A DNA stretch of 64,000 bases from the NCBI RefSeq assembly GCF_000730285.1, contig NZ_CP007174.1, forward strand, positions 2,890,374 to 2,954,373, in the 5' to 3' direction. The translations under genes and the position numbers were made by a program. Shown in pieces: positions 27,363 to 36,880 of this stretch. Source of the stretch: Candidatus Nitrososphaera evergladensis SR1 (lineage in GTDB: Archaea > Thermoproteota > Nitrososphaeria > Nitrososphaerales > Nitrososphaeraceae). The notes beneath the pieces are model-generated. The model made no database searches. It was not told the DNA's origin and was given only the letters and a program-made list of their open reading frames with translations. The stretch's first letter is position 1; each line of letters opens with the position of its first letter.

Positions 27363-28442
27363 ATGAGCACCTCTCAATTATCCTCATTGTCCGCGTCGTC
27401 CCCCTCTCTGTCTCCCTCGCTAATTCTAGAGCAGCTGGCTCTTCCGGAGTTAATTGGAATAGGCATTGTAGTGATAATATTCCTTGTCGTTGTGGCGTCG
27501 TCCATCCGGATTATTAGAGAATATGAAAGGGCCATAGTCTTTAGGCTTGGTAGATTAATTGGAGCAAAAGGACCTGGACTGATAATACTCATACCATTCA
27601 TAGATAGGGCCCTAAAGGTGGACCTGAGAGTTATCACCCTCGATGTCCCCAAGCAAAAGATAATCACTCTTGACAACGTAACGGTTGACGTCGACGCTGT
27701 GGTTTATCTGCGTGTAAGCGATCCCAGCAACGCGGTAGTTAAAGTCAACAACTACCTGATGGCGTCAAGCCTGCTTTCTCAAACCACTCTCAGGGACCTT
27801 ATTGGGCAAACCAGCTTTGACGACCTCCTCTCTAGAAGGGAAGATCTGAACAAGAGGATGCAAGAAATTCTTGATACAGCAACCGATCCTTGGGGTGTAA
27901 AAGTAAGCTCTGTGGCAATAAGGGATGTTTCACTGCCTGAGAACATGCACAGGGCAATTGCAAAGCAGGCCGAAGCTGAAAGGGAAAAGAGAGGTAGAAT
28001 AATCATTGCAGAGGGAGAACTCATTGCAGCAGAAAAAATGGCTCTGGCTGCTGATTATTATACAAAGAATATCGCGGCTCTGAGGCTACGGGAGCTTCAG
28101 ACATGGGCGGAAGTGGCAAGAGAAAAGAACATGATAGTAGTAACAGCCGGTGGTAGTGGAGCAGTAGGAGCAAATAGTGGCAGCGGTGACAACCAACGCG
28201 ATCTCGGTTCTCTGCTTGGCATAATCAAAGAAAGAACACCTGTCGCCGAACAAGTCGACGCCGAAAGGATAAGGGAGATCGCAAGAGAAGAGCTAGCCTC
28301 TATAATTAGCGAGAGGGGCGGCGAAGGAGAACGTCGCCGTCCTCAAGAAACTAAGGGGCGGACGGGGCGAAACAAAAATCATAATGATAATAATATCATA
28401 AACGACCGTACTGTAAATTCAGATGACTTGAGTGAGGGTTGA
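27363..28442 (+). CDS. Stomatin-like SPFH protein, partner of NfeD
   Basis: The 359-residue protein has one membrane segment (about 28-48) and a full SPFH domain with the stomatin sequence EYERAIVFRLGRLIGAKGPG, then IPFIDRALKVDLR. A helical region (about 205-255) and a charged, Asn/Gly-rich tail follow. The gene is followed after 69 bases by a NfeD-type serine protease gene, the classic stomatin operon partner. The pair likely acts in membrane protein quality control. The ATG at 27363 follows a TATA-like AAATATG near 27336. Confidence 0.93.
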   Translation: MSTSQLSSLSASSPSLSPSLILEQLALPELIGIGIVVIIFLVVVASSIRIIREYERAIVFRLGRLIGAKGPGLIILIPFIDRALKVDLRVITLDVPKQKIITLDNVTVDVDAVVYLRVSDPSNAVVKVNNYLMASSLLSQTTLRDLIGQTSFDDLLSRREDLNKRMQEILDTATDPWGVKVSSVAIRDVSLPENMHRAIAKQAEAEREKRGRIIIAEGELIAAEKMALAADYYTKNIAALRLRELQTWAEVAREKNMIVVTAGGSGAVGANSGSGDNQRDLGSLLGIIKERTPVAEQVDAERIREIAREELASIISERGGEGERRRPQETKGRTGRNKNHNDNNIINDRTVNSDDLSEG

Positions 28443-28511
28443 GGAGATGTGGGCACTCGAGGATGATAATGATGACGATAATTTCGAGGTCCATCGCTTC
28501 TTTCTCTCTAA

Positions 28512-30050
28512 ATGAATCTAAAAAATAATGTCAAAAAGCCGTCGTATTCCCTACATCAGACAGTACGAGAGCTGTTGTTGTTGCGAAAGCAATTTCATCG
28601 ACTCTTGATGTTGATTGTCCTTTGTGCAGCCGGAGAGTTTGTGGTATACTGCTGCTCAATCTCGCTGTCGCCTGGCATTTCTTCTCCTATTACCATAGTG
28701 CATGCCCAAGAGGCGACCAGCTCCTCATCCTCTCCAAGGGAGCGACAAATACTCTGGGTCGACGTTAAGGACATTATCTCATCTGCTACCGCAGATCATA
28801 TCTCGTCTGCGATAAGCCGTGCTTCAGACTCGCGTGAGGAGGTGGACGACAAGAGTAGCAGCAGCAATTTTTCTGCTGTCATCATTGCCTTGGATACACC
28901 TGGCGGTTCAGTCGATGCGACTTTCAAGATTATAGAAAGCATACAATCCTCCAAAGTCCCTGTAATAGGATACGTCTACCCTCAAGGAAAAAGCGCGTGG
29001 TCGGCAGGAACGATAATCCTTCTTGCCACAGATTATGCGGCCATGGCGCCCTTTACCACCATAGGTTCTGCTCAGCCAGTGGCCGGCGGAATCCCCGTAA
29101 ATGATACAAAGATTGTCAATGCGATAACAGAAAAGATAGTCACCCTTGCCCAGCTACACAACAGAAATGTAACTCAGGCTACTCGGTTCGTAACACATAA
29201 CGACAATCTCACACCTGAAGCAGCCATGAAAAACCATGTTATCGAAGCCATAGCAAGGGATCCGGAAGAACTACTTCAGAAAGCAAACAATTCCACCGTG
29301 ATGACCCTCGCAGGTCCAAAACTTTTGGATACTCCTTTCAGCAATTCACACATTGTCGTTCACGAGCCGAGCCTTCGAGTTTCTCTGGTCGACATCCTTT
29401 CAAATCCTCTCCTTTCCACTACCCTCTTTACAATCGGGTTTTTTGCACTGATCTATGGTCTCACATCTCCAGGCTTTGGAAGTGAAATAGCCGGCGCCGC
29501 GATGATAATTCTTGCGCTCATTGGTCAGGGTTTTGACATCAACTGGGCAGCTTTTGCGCTGCTGGCGATAGGAGCCGGCCTTATTGCATACGAACTTTAC
29601 TCGCCCGGATTTGGCGCGATGGGAATTGGCGGCATTGTACTTCTCGTTGTAGGATCCACTCTCATGATCACCCAGCCAGTGCGGCCGCTACTGATAAGCG
29701 AACATCGAATGTCTGAACTTGTCCTAATATCTGCGACAATCACTGCTCCGCTTGGAGTCTTTTTTGCGCTGATAACGTACAAGGCATGGAGGGCAAAAAC
29801 GCAGGCACCTTTGCCGTTCGTACTTCAGAGCCAAACAGGAGTTACAGTTGAAGCTATATCTAGCACCAAGCCCGGCTTTGTGATTGTAGGTGGGGAATAC
29901 TGGAGGGCCAGAACCGAAGAGGGTAGTGGAATTGAAATAGGAAAAGGCCAGAATGTGAGGGTGGTAAGAAAAGATTCAGATCTATTGATCATCGAGCCAT
30001 TCAAAGAAGAAAAAGAAGAAAAGGAGAAACGGGAAGGAAAAGACCCCTAG
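28512..30050 (+). CDS. NfeD-type membrane-bound serine protease (ClpP class)
   Basis: The 512-residue protein has a signal or anchor segment (about 30-50) and a ClpP/SppA-like protease domain with IALDTPGGSVDATFKIIES (near 120-138). The nucleophile Ser lies in SAWSAGTIILLATDYAAMAP (near 165-184), and a Lys in the following helix is the likely base. Four to five membrane segments (about 295-425) and a C-terminal OB-fold NfeD domain (GQNVRVVRKDSDLLIIEPF) complete it. These enzymes cleave stomatin C-termini or other membrane proteins. Its last codons overlap a Usp fragment on the other strand. Confidence 0.93.
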   Translation: MNLKNNVKKPSYSLHQTVRELLLLRKQFHRLLMLIVLCAAGEFVVYCCSISLSPGISSPITIVHAQEATSSSSSPRERQILWVDVKDIISSATADHISSAISRASDSREEVDDKSSSSNFSAVIIALDTPGGSVDATFKIIESIQSSKVPVIGYVYPQGKSAWSAGTIILLATDYAAMAPFTTIGSAQPVAGGIPVNDTKIVNAITEKIVTLAQLHNRNVTQATRFVTHNDNLTPEAAMKNHVIEAIARDPEELLQKANNSTVMTLAGPKLLDTPFSNSHIVVHEPSLRVSLVDILSNPLLSTTLFTIGFFALIYGLTSPGFGSEIAGAAMIILALIGQGFDINWAAFALLAIGAGLIAYELYSPGFGAMGIGGIVLLVVGSTLMITQPVRPLLISEHRMSELVLISATITAPLGVFFALITYKAWRAKTQAPLPFVLQSQTGVTVEAISSTKPGFVIVGGEYWRARTEEGSGIEIGKGQNVRVVRKDSDLLIIEPFKEEKEEKEKREGKDP

Positions 30051-30163
30051 CTCGCTAACACGCGCACGTCGCCCTTAAGTGATTTAGCAAGCTCTAACGC
30101 CTGTCTGATTGCATTGTCTGAAGGCTTTGAGCCATCATAGGGCACAAGAATATTGAATGCCAA
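30047..30163 (-). pseudogene. Universal stress protein N-terminal fragment, inverted copy
   Basis: From a possible TTG at 30163 the frame reads MAFNILVPYDGSKPSDNAIR, then QALELAKSLKGDVRVLAS, and stops inside the end of the NfeD gene. It is the first third of a Usp domain and cannot fold as a full one. With the fragment at 27105-27318 it brackets the SPFH-NfeD pair in inverted orientation. Confidence 0.65.
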
Positions 30164-30420
30164 TCAGTCTCTCGATATCCCTAGTTTTGATTTAAGCATT
30201 TAGACAAACAGCGAATACGAGCCAATTACTTCCAACATGACACACAGATATACGGTTTACGTCGGATACCCGGCTTTTACGCTCAAAGGGGGGGGGTACT
30301 ATTTTAGGATAATCATAGATGTGCTTGATACTAGATAGAGAGCTATGTTATACCTTCAATGAGGGAGCAGGAGAAAGAGAGAGAGAGTATAGTAATAATA
30401 ATAAATGAAATAGTGAGGGA
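30164..30420. other. Intergenic region with a 9-base G run
   Basis: No gene was seen. A run of nine G lies at 30288-30296, and AG- and TAA-rich simple sequence lies at about 30368-30405. Confidence 0.4.
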
Positions 30421-30456
30421 GGGAAGGTGGTGCAGTGAGGCGGCACCACCCTTCCT
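30421..30456 (-). terminator. Hairpin terminator after the cupredoxin gene
   Basis: The inverted repeat GGAAGGTGGTGC ... GCACCACCCTTCC forms a strong stem of about 12 pairs with one bulge and a loop of nine bases. It lies directly at the stop of the minus-strand cupredoxin gene, and the minus strand continues into T-rich sequence. The position and strength support a terminator or 3' end stabiliser. Confidence 0.6.
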
Positions 30457-31300
30457 ATTGTGTCAGCTGGAACTTGAACTGATCCAGTGGAAGTGGGTCA
30501 CTTAGTTTTCCATTCACAGAGTAGAGGACCACGCTGATAGTGTAGTTTCCAGGTGCAAAGTTCCCTTGCACATGAAAAGCGCCCGGGTTGGAGTGTATTG
30601 TAGACGCCCTGTCCGGCCCATATGTAGTTGTCTGATTGTAGTTGCTGCCCGATATTAGCTCTACCTGCAGGTTGTTTGTCGATGGGAAGTAATGGCTGTA
30701 GACTGTCTGCTTTGTATCGCTGTTGGCCATGGTGAAGTAGTAGCTGGCCGGCGTAGTTTCCTCAAGTGATACCGTAGTCGGCTCGAATTTCAGCAGATTC
30801 CTATCAAACTCAGATAGGCTCCACGTACTTCCTGTTCCTGTCGAGAATTCAAAGTTTTTGCCAAGCGTAGACTGGTCGCTAACATGCACAAGTCCCGTCC
30901 TCCACGGATGGATCTGGCAGTAGTATGAATAGTCGCCTGCTTTATCGAACTCGTACTGGAAGAAGTAGAGGTATGACATCACGCCAGAGTTGAACAGCTG
31001 GCCGGAATCCGGACTGCCGGGACTACCACTCGTAACGGTATGGGGCTGTTCAGGGTCGTTTTCAAACCATGCCACTTCGGTATGCCTTGGGACTGCAATT
31101 TTGGGAGGATAATAATGATAGAGGCTTTCCTTTTGAGCTGCGCCTGGGACTATGGTCACGACGTATGTTCCTCCAAACGTGTGAAATGCGTATGCGCTGT
31201 TTGGTGTCAATATTGCCGCCGATGGCAGTAACACCGCAGCCAGCAGTACTGCTGCTACCATGCACGCCCATAGCGGCGCCGACGTTTTGAAGTTGATCAT
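30455..31300 (-). CDS. Secreted cupredoxin, two-domain
   Basis: The 281-residue protein has a signal peptide (hydrophobic 10-30, cleaved near AYA) and a plastocyanin-like domain up to about 150. The first ligand His is in EQPHTVTSG, and the Cys and second His are in YYCQIHPWRTG. The axial Met seen in relatives (HPWM) is replaced by Arg, so the copper site would lack a Met ligand. A second beta-rich domain (about 155-281) is unrecognised. It is likely an extracytoplasmic electron-transfer or copper-storage protein. The shared TGCACTGCA motif lies about 50 bases upstream. Confidence 0.85.
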   Translation of the reverse strand: MINFKTSAPLWACMVAAVLLAAVLLPSAAILTPNSAYAFHTFGGTYVVTIVPGAAQKESLYHYYPPKIAVPRHTEVAWFENDPEQPHTVTSGSPGSPDSGQLFNSGVMSYLYFFQYEFDKAGDYSYYCQIHPWRTGLVHVSDQSTLGKNFEFSTGTGSTWSLSEFDRNLLKFEPTTVSLEETTPASYYFTMANSDTKQTVYSHYFPSTNNLQVELISGSNYNQTTTYGPDRASTIHSNPGAFHVQGNFAPGNYTISVVLYSVNGKLSDPLPLDQFKFQLTQ

Positions 31301-31348
31301 TTACCTCTAAAAACAGAGGGTCAGAGTTAAGATGGCGGACTGCTGAGC

Positions 31349-31362
31349 AATGCAGTGCAATA
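31349..31362 (-). promoter_or_regulatory. ATTGCACTGCATT motif upstream of cupredoxin
   Basis: The minus strand reads TATTGCACTGCATT about 50 bases before the ATG at 31300, followed by TCTTAACT (minus strand, near 31325-31336). The same TCTTAACT stands in the same place before the YVTN gene at 33909. This suggests an activator-type site upstream of a weak TATA box. Confidence 0.6.
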
Positions 31363-32160
31363 CAGCAGAACCTTGTTATCCAAATAGACATGATACTTGG
31401 CAATCATCTAATATTTGCAAAAAGGCTCATTGCAGACAGAACAACTGGCGCCTAGTCTTGTCTGCCCCCTCCACCTTCCAATATCTCAGGATGAGAATAG
31501 AGAGCAAAGACATCCCGGAGCGGATCTCAAACCACTGACTGGTAGCTTTCTATAGCCGCGTTTCTAAAATAATTGCTTTCGCGCAAGGTGGTTGTTGCTG
31601 CTGAAGAAATAAGATGCGTGTTAACCGACAAATAGATATCAGCTAGCGATTCTTGTTATATAACATTCCCCTATAATTGGTGGACAGGGTAGGAATGAAT
31701 CTACGATTTGGCTAGAGATTCTCATCCTGTGCCTTAATTTGTAGAGCCAAAGTTGTAATATTACTAGGCGGAGGCACGCACACGCACACATGAAATATCA
31801 TCATGGGCCTACAAAACAATCGCCTCTACAAATGCGCCATAGCCAAAGATGGCGAGTTGCCGATTCGTCACCCTTGCTGGAGAGCACAGTCCAGTTATCG
31901 GATGCGAATGATGCGAATGATGAGAAATCTCAGGAAACGTGATCACCTGAGATTAATCAGAACCCGCGAAAGCTACCTTGACATGCCACTTCAATAATAG
32001 ATAAAGAAGGCGGGCGAATCTCCCCTCCCCTCACCTCAAGCACGTTAGAGGTTGCACATAATACCAGTAACTTTTCCACATCAATTTTTCTGATAAAAAA
32101 TTTACTCGTTATCTAGTATCAGGGAACGGGGGAATTCCGCTTGAGTGGGGAGAAGCAGCA
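31363..32160. other. Long intergenic region without a supported gene
   Basis: Open frames here have no protein character. No tRNA-like cloverleaf or CRISPR-like repeat was seen. Confidence 0.4.
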
Positions 32161-32271
32161 CTTGATTGATCAAGACCTTTTATTCATTATTTTGGTCCCA
32201 GCAATCGCTGGGGGTGTCTTCTTGCCATCCACAAGATGAAGAAACTCGAAGAAAAGTACGGAGTAGCTTAA
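32161..32271 (+). pseudogene. Remnant of a small single-span membrane protein
   Basis: One frame gives IDQDLLFIILVPAIAGGVFL, and the next frame continues HKMKKLEEKYGVA and stops at 32271. Together they resemble the 45-residue membrane protein at 5882-6019, with one frameshift near 32228. Weak but suggestive. Confidence 0.3.
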
Positions 32272-32567
32272 CCGCAGTATCTGCTCTGATTCAAGTCACG
32301 ATTAAACCTACAAGTCAGAGCACACCACAACGGATGCAATGAATAGTAATGGTGAAAGAACGATTGACTGCCTAGCTTAATAGAAAACCAGTCATTATCT
32401 TTATTATTATCTTTCTTGACCCACTTGGGCACCACGCGGGTCAATTGTGACTCGTACAAAGTAAGGCTATCGCCTCTAAAGCCTTGCCACACATTCTCCC
32501 TAAAAGGAACAGAATATGCAACAGTAATAATTAATGGCGCATATCATATCAAGAATAAGAACAGTAA

Positions 32568-33049
32568 ATGGAAGGAGAAGAGGTGGAGGAAAACGCGGCA
32601 CCGTTCTCAAGGATCCTTGTCGCGGTTGATAATTCCAAACGCGCCATTAGGGCTTTTGATTATGCCATTCGATTGTCAATGCTAGCACCGTACAGGGCTG
32701 CTACTATTTCAGTCGTGTATGCAGTCACACCTCCTGTTGCCGGCGAAGAGGGTGTGCCAGCCCCAAAGTTGATCGAATCTTTGCGAAAGGAAGGGGAGCA
32801 GTTAATTGCACAACTCAAATTGCTCGCCCAAACACAGCTAGCAGTCAGAGCTGGAGTGACAACAAGGTAGATTACACGATAAAAGAAGGAAACCCTGTCA
32901 AGGTTATTCTTGCTTCTGCGAAGGAGACCCGCTCTGACCTAATTGTAATGGGAAGCAGCGGAACTGGCGGCATCAAGGAATTGTTACTTGGAAGAGTATC
33001 GCATGCAGTTTCAAACCATGCTTCATGTCCTGTGTTAATAGTTAAATGA
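32568..33049 (+). pseudogene. Universal stress protein, frameshifted paralog of 7135
   Basis: The first frame (ATG at 32568) reads SRILVAVDNSKRAIRAFDYA and ends at 32870. The second frame continues VDYTIKEGNPVKVILASAKE, VMGSSGTGGIKELLLGRVSH and CPVLIVK to 33049. The protein at 7135-7599 aligns along the whole length. The break lies in the TTR/TTITIDY region near 32868 and involves a small deletion that is not a multiple of three. Confidence 0.88.
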
Positions 33050-33240
33050 GGCGTGGCATTGTCAAGTTGTCGGTCGTTGTAGCATGTCACTCCAGAGTCC
33101 GCAACTGAAGACTTTACAGTGTCCGGTAATCATTGAAATTGCTCCGGATGGCTCCCAAATCTATGAGCCAACAAGGTGATCGTCGTAACATTGTATTCTC
33201 CTTATAGCATACTCGTCTTTGGCTAAGTTGCGATTTGCTG
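33050..33240. other. Intergenic region, nothing recognised
   Basis: Convergent gap with no supported gene. Confidence 0.35.
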
Positions 33241-33578
33241 CTAGCGTGGAGCATAAAAGGTTACGGCTGCTCCTGCAAGAGCCACAAGAGAGCCGACTGT
33301 CTCGTACCTGTTGAGCCTCTTTCTATCTGCTAATCTCCCCTTCAGATTATCAAAGATACAATGCAAATTCTGCCAAACGCTGCATAGACGCATCCAAAGT
33401 CTGCTTGCTGCAAAGTCGGAATCATTCCGTACTCAAAAAGCACTATTCCGAAGATTCCAAGTGCAAACTTTTCACGAATTGAGAGCCAGACAAGATACCT
33501 GCCACCAATCTCGCAGAGACCTACTAGAAAAAAGAAAAACAATGTAAGAAGAGTCCTGTTGCGTATGGGAATCTGCAC
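33241..33578 (-). pseudogene. UPF0060 (YnfA-like) small multidrug-type membrane protein, frameshifted
   Basis: The first frame reads FFFFLVGLCEIGGRYLVW, then YGMIPTLQQADFGCVYAAFG, the UPF0060 signature. It stops at 33342, and the next frame gives the missing last quarter, GRLADRKRLNRYETVGSLVA, then LAGAAVTFYAPR, ending at 33241. The total of 112 codons plus two bases equals the normal family length of about 110 with one indel. Confidence 0.8.
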
Positions 33579-33848
33579 GATATCCCATCAAATCTCGGTG
33601 CCATTATTGGGATTGAAGCTACTGCTAAAGCTAACTGCTTCATTAGCGTGGAAGTCATGACGAGGTTATATACACTCGGCAGTGACGCTTTAGGGAAAGA
33701 AGAACTATTGCGATGTAAAACTGCCAGAGAGTAGGGGGCAACTATTTGGCCTAATGACAAGAAGATAAACCTGAAGGAAGAGGCAAAATTGTTCATCATT
33801 GATAAGCAGAAGATTGATGAAACGCGTGTCAGCCAAATACCATGTGAG
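33560..33848 (+). pseudogene. Decayed protein-like frames, unknown family
   Basis: One frame reads ANCFISVEVMTRLYTLGSD to a stop near 33733. After it another stretch reads INLKEEAKLFIIDKQKIDE, without starts. They look like remains of a gene of unknown family lying between the UPF0060 remnant and the YVTN gene. Confidence 0.25.
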
Positions 33849-33861
33849 AATGCAGTGCATT
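33849..33861. promoter_or_regulatory. Perfect AATGCAGTGCATT palindrome
   Basis: This is the most symmetric instance of the shared motif: six-base arms around a central G, 48 bases before the ATG of the YVTN propeller gene. A TCTTAACT element follows, as before the cupredoxin gene at 31300. Confidence 0.6.
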
Positions 33862-33908
33862 GCACAGAAATCATTGATCTTAACTAACATCACATTGATT
33901 TTCAGCCC

Positions 33909-35369
33909 ATGGCAGATGAAGCAGCCGAGAGCGGAGGGTTGTTAGCAAGACGGAATTTGAAAGCAAGGACTTTCTCTGGAGTAAGTGTTGTGCTTCTTGC
34001 ACTATCATCTTTAGGCATTGCATTCTTTTCAATCCCAAATGATAGGATGGCAGCCAATGCCCATCATGTATTGGATGAGATTGATGTACCGGGTCGACCC
34101 ATGAGGATGTCGCTGGCCGGTGATCGCTTGTTTGTTTCTAATCTTGGGCATAACATAGTTTCAGTCATCAATACCACTACAGGGCATGTGATTGGAAATG
34201 CGACTGTGAATACTGGAGTAATGGCTGTTGAGGCAGTCCCAGAAAAGAACCGGCTCTATATTGCAACATTTGAAAGTGGACGCATTGATGTTTTCGCGCT
34301 TGATTCACTGAAATTCCTGCAGGGGATTTCCCTTCCTGGCAGTCAAATCACCTTTTGGTACTCTCCAAAGCACAATTTTGCAGAAGAGACGACTTTTCTT
34401 ACTGGGGGATGGTCGATGGATTATAGTCCAACAAATGATATGTTGTATGTGGCTAATTACAATGCTAATCTAGTCACTGTCATTGATACCAATACAGACA
34501 AAGCTGTAAAATCAATACTGGTTCCCGACCATCCGTTCATCGTTAAAGTTGACCCTGTCTCCAAAATTCTGCTTGTTGCCAGTATGGCCAGCAGAAGCGT
34601 GACACTAGTCTCAACTGAAACGAATGAGATCATAGATTCTGTTACGACGGGATGTGGTCCCTCAGGAATTGCTGTCGATAGTCAAAGGAGTCTTGCATAC
34701 ATTACACACCGTGCTTGCTTTCACATTGCAGTGCTAGACATCGCAACACACAAAGTTGTCGGTCAGATTCCTGTGGGAGCGATAGTAGATGGAATTACGA
34801 TAGATCCCAGTGAACACATGCTCTATGCATCATACATGGACAAGAATTCAATAATAAAGATTGACAGCAAGACAAACGAAATCATATCGACAATAGATAT
34901 GAACGACACCGTTTTTGACATGGTGACCGATCCAGCAACTCATAACCTTTATGCGTCGACCAAATTTGCCGACAAGGTCTTGGTCATAGGCCCCGAGGCG
35001 ATGGCCACAAGTCTGCCAGTAGTCACATTCGAGACGCCTGTGATTGTGCCGGGAGACATTCGAGTTCACGGTGAAGATGTAACAGCTTCAGACCCGATGT
35101 TGCATGTTGTTGACAAGAGCCTGACAATGGAAGTGCAAAGTGCGGATGGCGGAGATATCTCGATACAAATACCTCGGTCAATGCTTGATGCTCAAAGTGA
35201 AGGAGCAGACTCAAAGTTTCAGGTGCTTATTGACGGCAAACCTGTAGAGTACCAGCAGACTGCATCGAGCAGCGATTCAAGAGAAATAACCATGTTTGTC
35301 CCGCAAGGTACGCACGCGCTAACGGTGACAGGGACCAAAGCCGTAATCGGGTTTGTACAACAGCAGTAG
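33909..35369 (+). CDS. Secreted YVTN-family beta-propeller protein
   Basis: The 486-residue protein has an N-terminal hydrophobic segment (VVLLALSSLGIAFFSI, about 24-40). Repeated blades of about 40 residues follow, each with a motif like LFVSNLGHNIVSVINTTTG or MLYVANYNANLVTVIDTNTD. The last 110 residues form another beta-rich domain ending in a hydrophobic TALV-like patch. YVTN propellers are surface or periplasm-side binding proteins. The shared palindrome lies upstream, so copper-linked expression is likely. Confidence 0.88.
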   Translation: MADEAAESGGLLARRNLKARTFSGVSVVLLALSSLGIAFFSIPNDRMAANAHHVLDEIDVPGRPMRMSLAGDRLFVSNLGHNIVSVINTTTGHVIGNATVNTGVMAVEAVPEKNRLYIATFESGRIDVFALDSLKFLQGISLPGSQITFWYSPKHNFAEETTFLTGGWSMDYSPTNDMLYVANYNANLVTVIDTNTDKAVKSILVPDHPFIVKVDPVSKILLVASMASRSVTLVSTETNEIIDSVTTGCGPSGIAVDSQRSLAYITHRACFHIAVLDIATHKVVGQIPVGAIVDGITIDPSEHMLYASYMDKNSIIKIDSKTNEIISTIDMNDTVFDMVTDPATHNLYASTKFADKVLVIGPEAMATSLPVVTFETPVIVPGDIRVHGEDVTASDPMLHVVDKSLTMEVQSADGGDISIQIPRSMLDAQSEGADSKFQVLIDGKPVEYQQTASSSDSREITMFVPQGTHALTVTGTKAVIGFVQQQ

Positions 35370-35870
35370 TCATGGCGGCAATAGGAACAAAAGAATCGTC
35401 GCTGCAGAACCAATCTATGATAGCAATCATCATGGAAATACCGGGTGAGTAATAGGCAGCTCGATGCCTAAAATCCAAAAGTGAATCGCCATTAGGCCAC
35501 GATAGAGCGGTGACATAAAATCAGTTGCCAGCGCAGAAGAAACGCAGTCGGCATGACAATGATATTAACTTTTGTTGAACATTTGTAATCCGCTCCGCCT
35601 TGACCTTTCATACCTATCAGCTGCTACTAATGTGGTACCTTTTGATTTCTCCGTCATAATCCGAATGACATTCTAGAAAATATAGATAGAGCAGAAATTT
35701 CAGGTTGTAAGTCTGTGAACACTACTGCCGAGAGGATTGGTGAGGTTAGTCGAAAACTGCAACAATATTAGCCTGAGGTTTTTAGGGTGCTAGCTGCCCC
35801 ACCTCAAACATGATTTAGAGTATATGCTAATGGCATTGTTTTGATGGAATATATGTCCTCGTACTGCGCA
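35370..35870. other. Intergenic region with a protein-like fragment
   Basis: No complete gene. At about 35652-35771 a plus-strand frame without a start reads NPNDILENIDRAEISGCKSV, then TTAERIGEVSRKLQQY, and stops: probably the tail of a lost gene. Confidence 0.35.
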
Positions 35871-35894
35871 CCTGCACTGCATTTCACTGCATTC
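35871..35894 (+). promoter_or_regulatory. Doubled CACTGCATT motif before a small Cys gene
   Basis: Two CACTGCATT units lie 11 bases apart, one per turn of DNA, the first being TGCACTGCATT. A clear TATA box (CATAAATAA) follows at 35901-35909. The order motif, TATA, start is the same as at 36828-36881. Confidence 0.65.
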
Positions 35895-35941
35895 TGTGTT
35901 CATAAATAACTTTGAGGCGCAAGATTATTGCGATTGATAAT

Positions 35942-36178
35942 ATGTTAACAGATATTCCTAGAGGAGGAGCAGAAGGCGGAGAAGGATGTGAATCTGGGCA
36001 TATTGCAGAAGAATGTATCCGGCTTCGCTACGAATGTTGCACTGAGGAGAGGGAAGGCAAAGTAGCACACACGTACACAAAAGCAAAGGTCACAAACTTG
36101 CGCACAAGTGAGACGAAAAAGTTGCCACTATTGTTATTATCATTATCACAAAAATTAGGAGTAGCGCAGGATGGCTGA
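35942..36178 (+). CDS. Small Cys-containing protein ahead of a cupredoxin
   Basis: From the ATG at 35942 the frame gives 78 residues, with Cys in GCESGH, EECIRL and YECCTE near residues 16-34. The N-terminal half resembles the mini-protein at 36881 (shared pattern C-x-x-x-H ... EECI ... ECCT). The C-terminal half (KVAHTYTKAKVTNLRTSETK and on) is different and may be read-through of a shorter ancestor. It ends six bases before the cupredoxin gene, so the two probably form an operon. Confidence 0.5.
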   Translation: MLTDIPRGGAEGGEGCESGHIAEECIRLRYECCTEEREGKVAHTYTKAKVTNLRTSETKKLPLLLLSLSQKLGVAQDG

Positions 36179-36184
36179 CAGAGC

Positions 36185-36661
36185 ATGACATCTCCTCTTA
36201 GGCTGACCAACACTGCAGGAATAAGCTTAATGGCCTTTATAGTGGCCGTAGTAGCCAGCCTAGTCTATTACGAATACTTTTACATTCCAGAGGCAAACAA
36301 GAAGCCAACGGCGCCTACCGAAGTACTAAATCCACCGGGATTCTCTTCAGTGACAATCGTAGAGGGTTCATCCAATCCCAACCAAGCACAAAACTACGTT
36401 CCAAAGCAAGTCAGAGCAACACTTGGAATCGACAACAAGATTGTATGGACAAACAAAGACACGACATTTCACAGCGTGACTACGGATACGGGCTATGTCG
36501 ATCCAATAAACGGTAAATTTGATTCGATTGCCAGTATAGGCCTTGTAGGACCTGAACAAAAGTATGAATTTACGTTTACCCGAGCAGGCGAGTACCCTTA
36601 CCATTGCGAGCCTCACCCATGGATGACTGGCAAGGTAACGATAGTGGAGAACTTTGCATGA
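36185..36661 (+). CDS. Membrane-anchored type 1 copper protein (cupredoxin)
   Basis: The 158-residue protein has one N-terminal membrane anchor (about 13-33) and a plastocyanin-like domain. All type 1 ligands are present: His in DTTFHSVTTD and the loop YHCEPHPWMTG, with Cys, His and Met spaced as in amicyanin (C-x-x-H-x-x-M). It is expected to carry single electrons outside the membrane, for example to a terminal oxidase or from ammonia oxidation. The upstream Cys-rich gene and the doubled motif suggest copper-dependent expression. Confidence 0.9.
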   Translation: MTSPLRLTNTAGISLMAFIVAVVASLVYYEYFYIPEANKKPTAPTEVLNPPGFSSVTIVEGSSNPNQAQNYVPKQVRATLGIDNKIVWTNKDTTFHSVTTDTGYVDPINGKFDSIASIGLVGPEQKYEFTFTRAGEYPYHCEPHPWMTGKVTIVENFA

Positions 36662-36827
36662 GGTGAGAAAAGACGAAACGGTGTATGTACTGTATCCAAT
36701 GAAGATGATCATGATCACGCGGAGGGTCCTTTGTGACAAAAGGAGACATGGAGAGAGAGAGAGAAAGGGAGCGATTTTACATCTTTACTTAAAAACCGTC
36801 TTGTGGATCCAGTAATAGGGCGCCACG
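36662..36827. other. Intergenic region with GA-rich simple sequence
   Basis: A run of GAGAGA at about 36751-36765; nothing else was seen. Confidence 0.4.
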
Positions 36828-36842
36828 CATTGCACTGCATTC
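36828..36842 (+). promoter_or_regulatory. CATTGCACTGCATTC motif
   Basis: Shared motif followed by a TATA box (CATAAATACA, 36851-36860) and a leaderless ATG at 36881. The spacing matches the site at 35871. Confidence 0.65.
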
Positions 36843-36880
36843 GCGTATCTCATAAATACAATTCTGTTCTGATCTACTGC

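Noticed and set aside
31803..31997. Plus-strand frame of 64 codons
   Set aside because: Arg/Met-rich low-complexity translation of repeated ATGATGCGA-like bases; no promoter.
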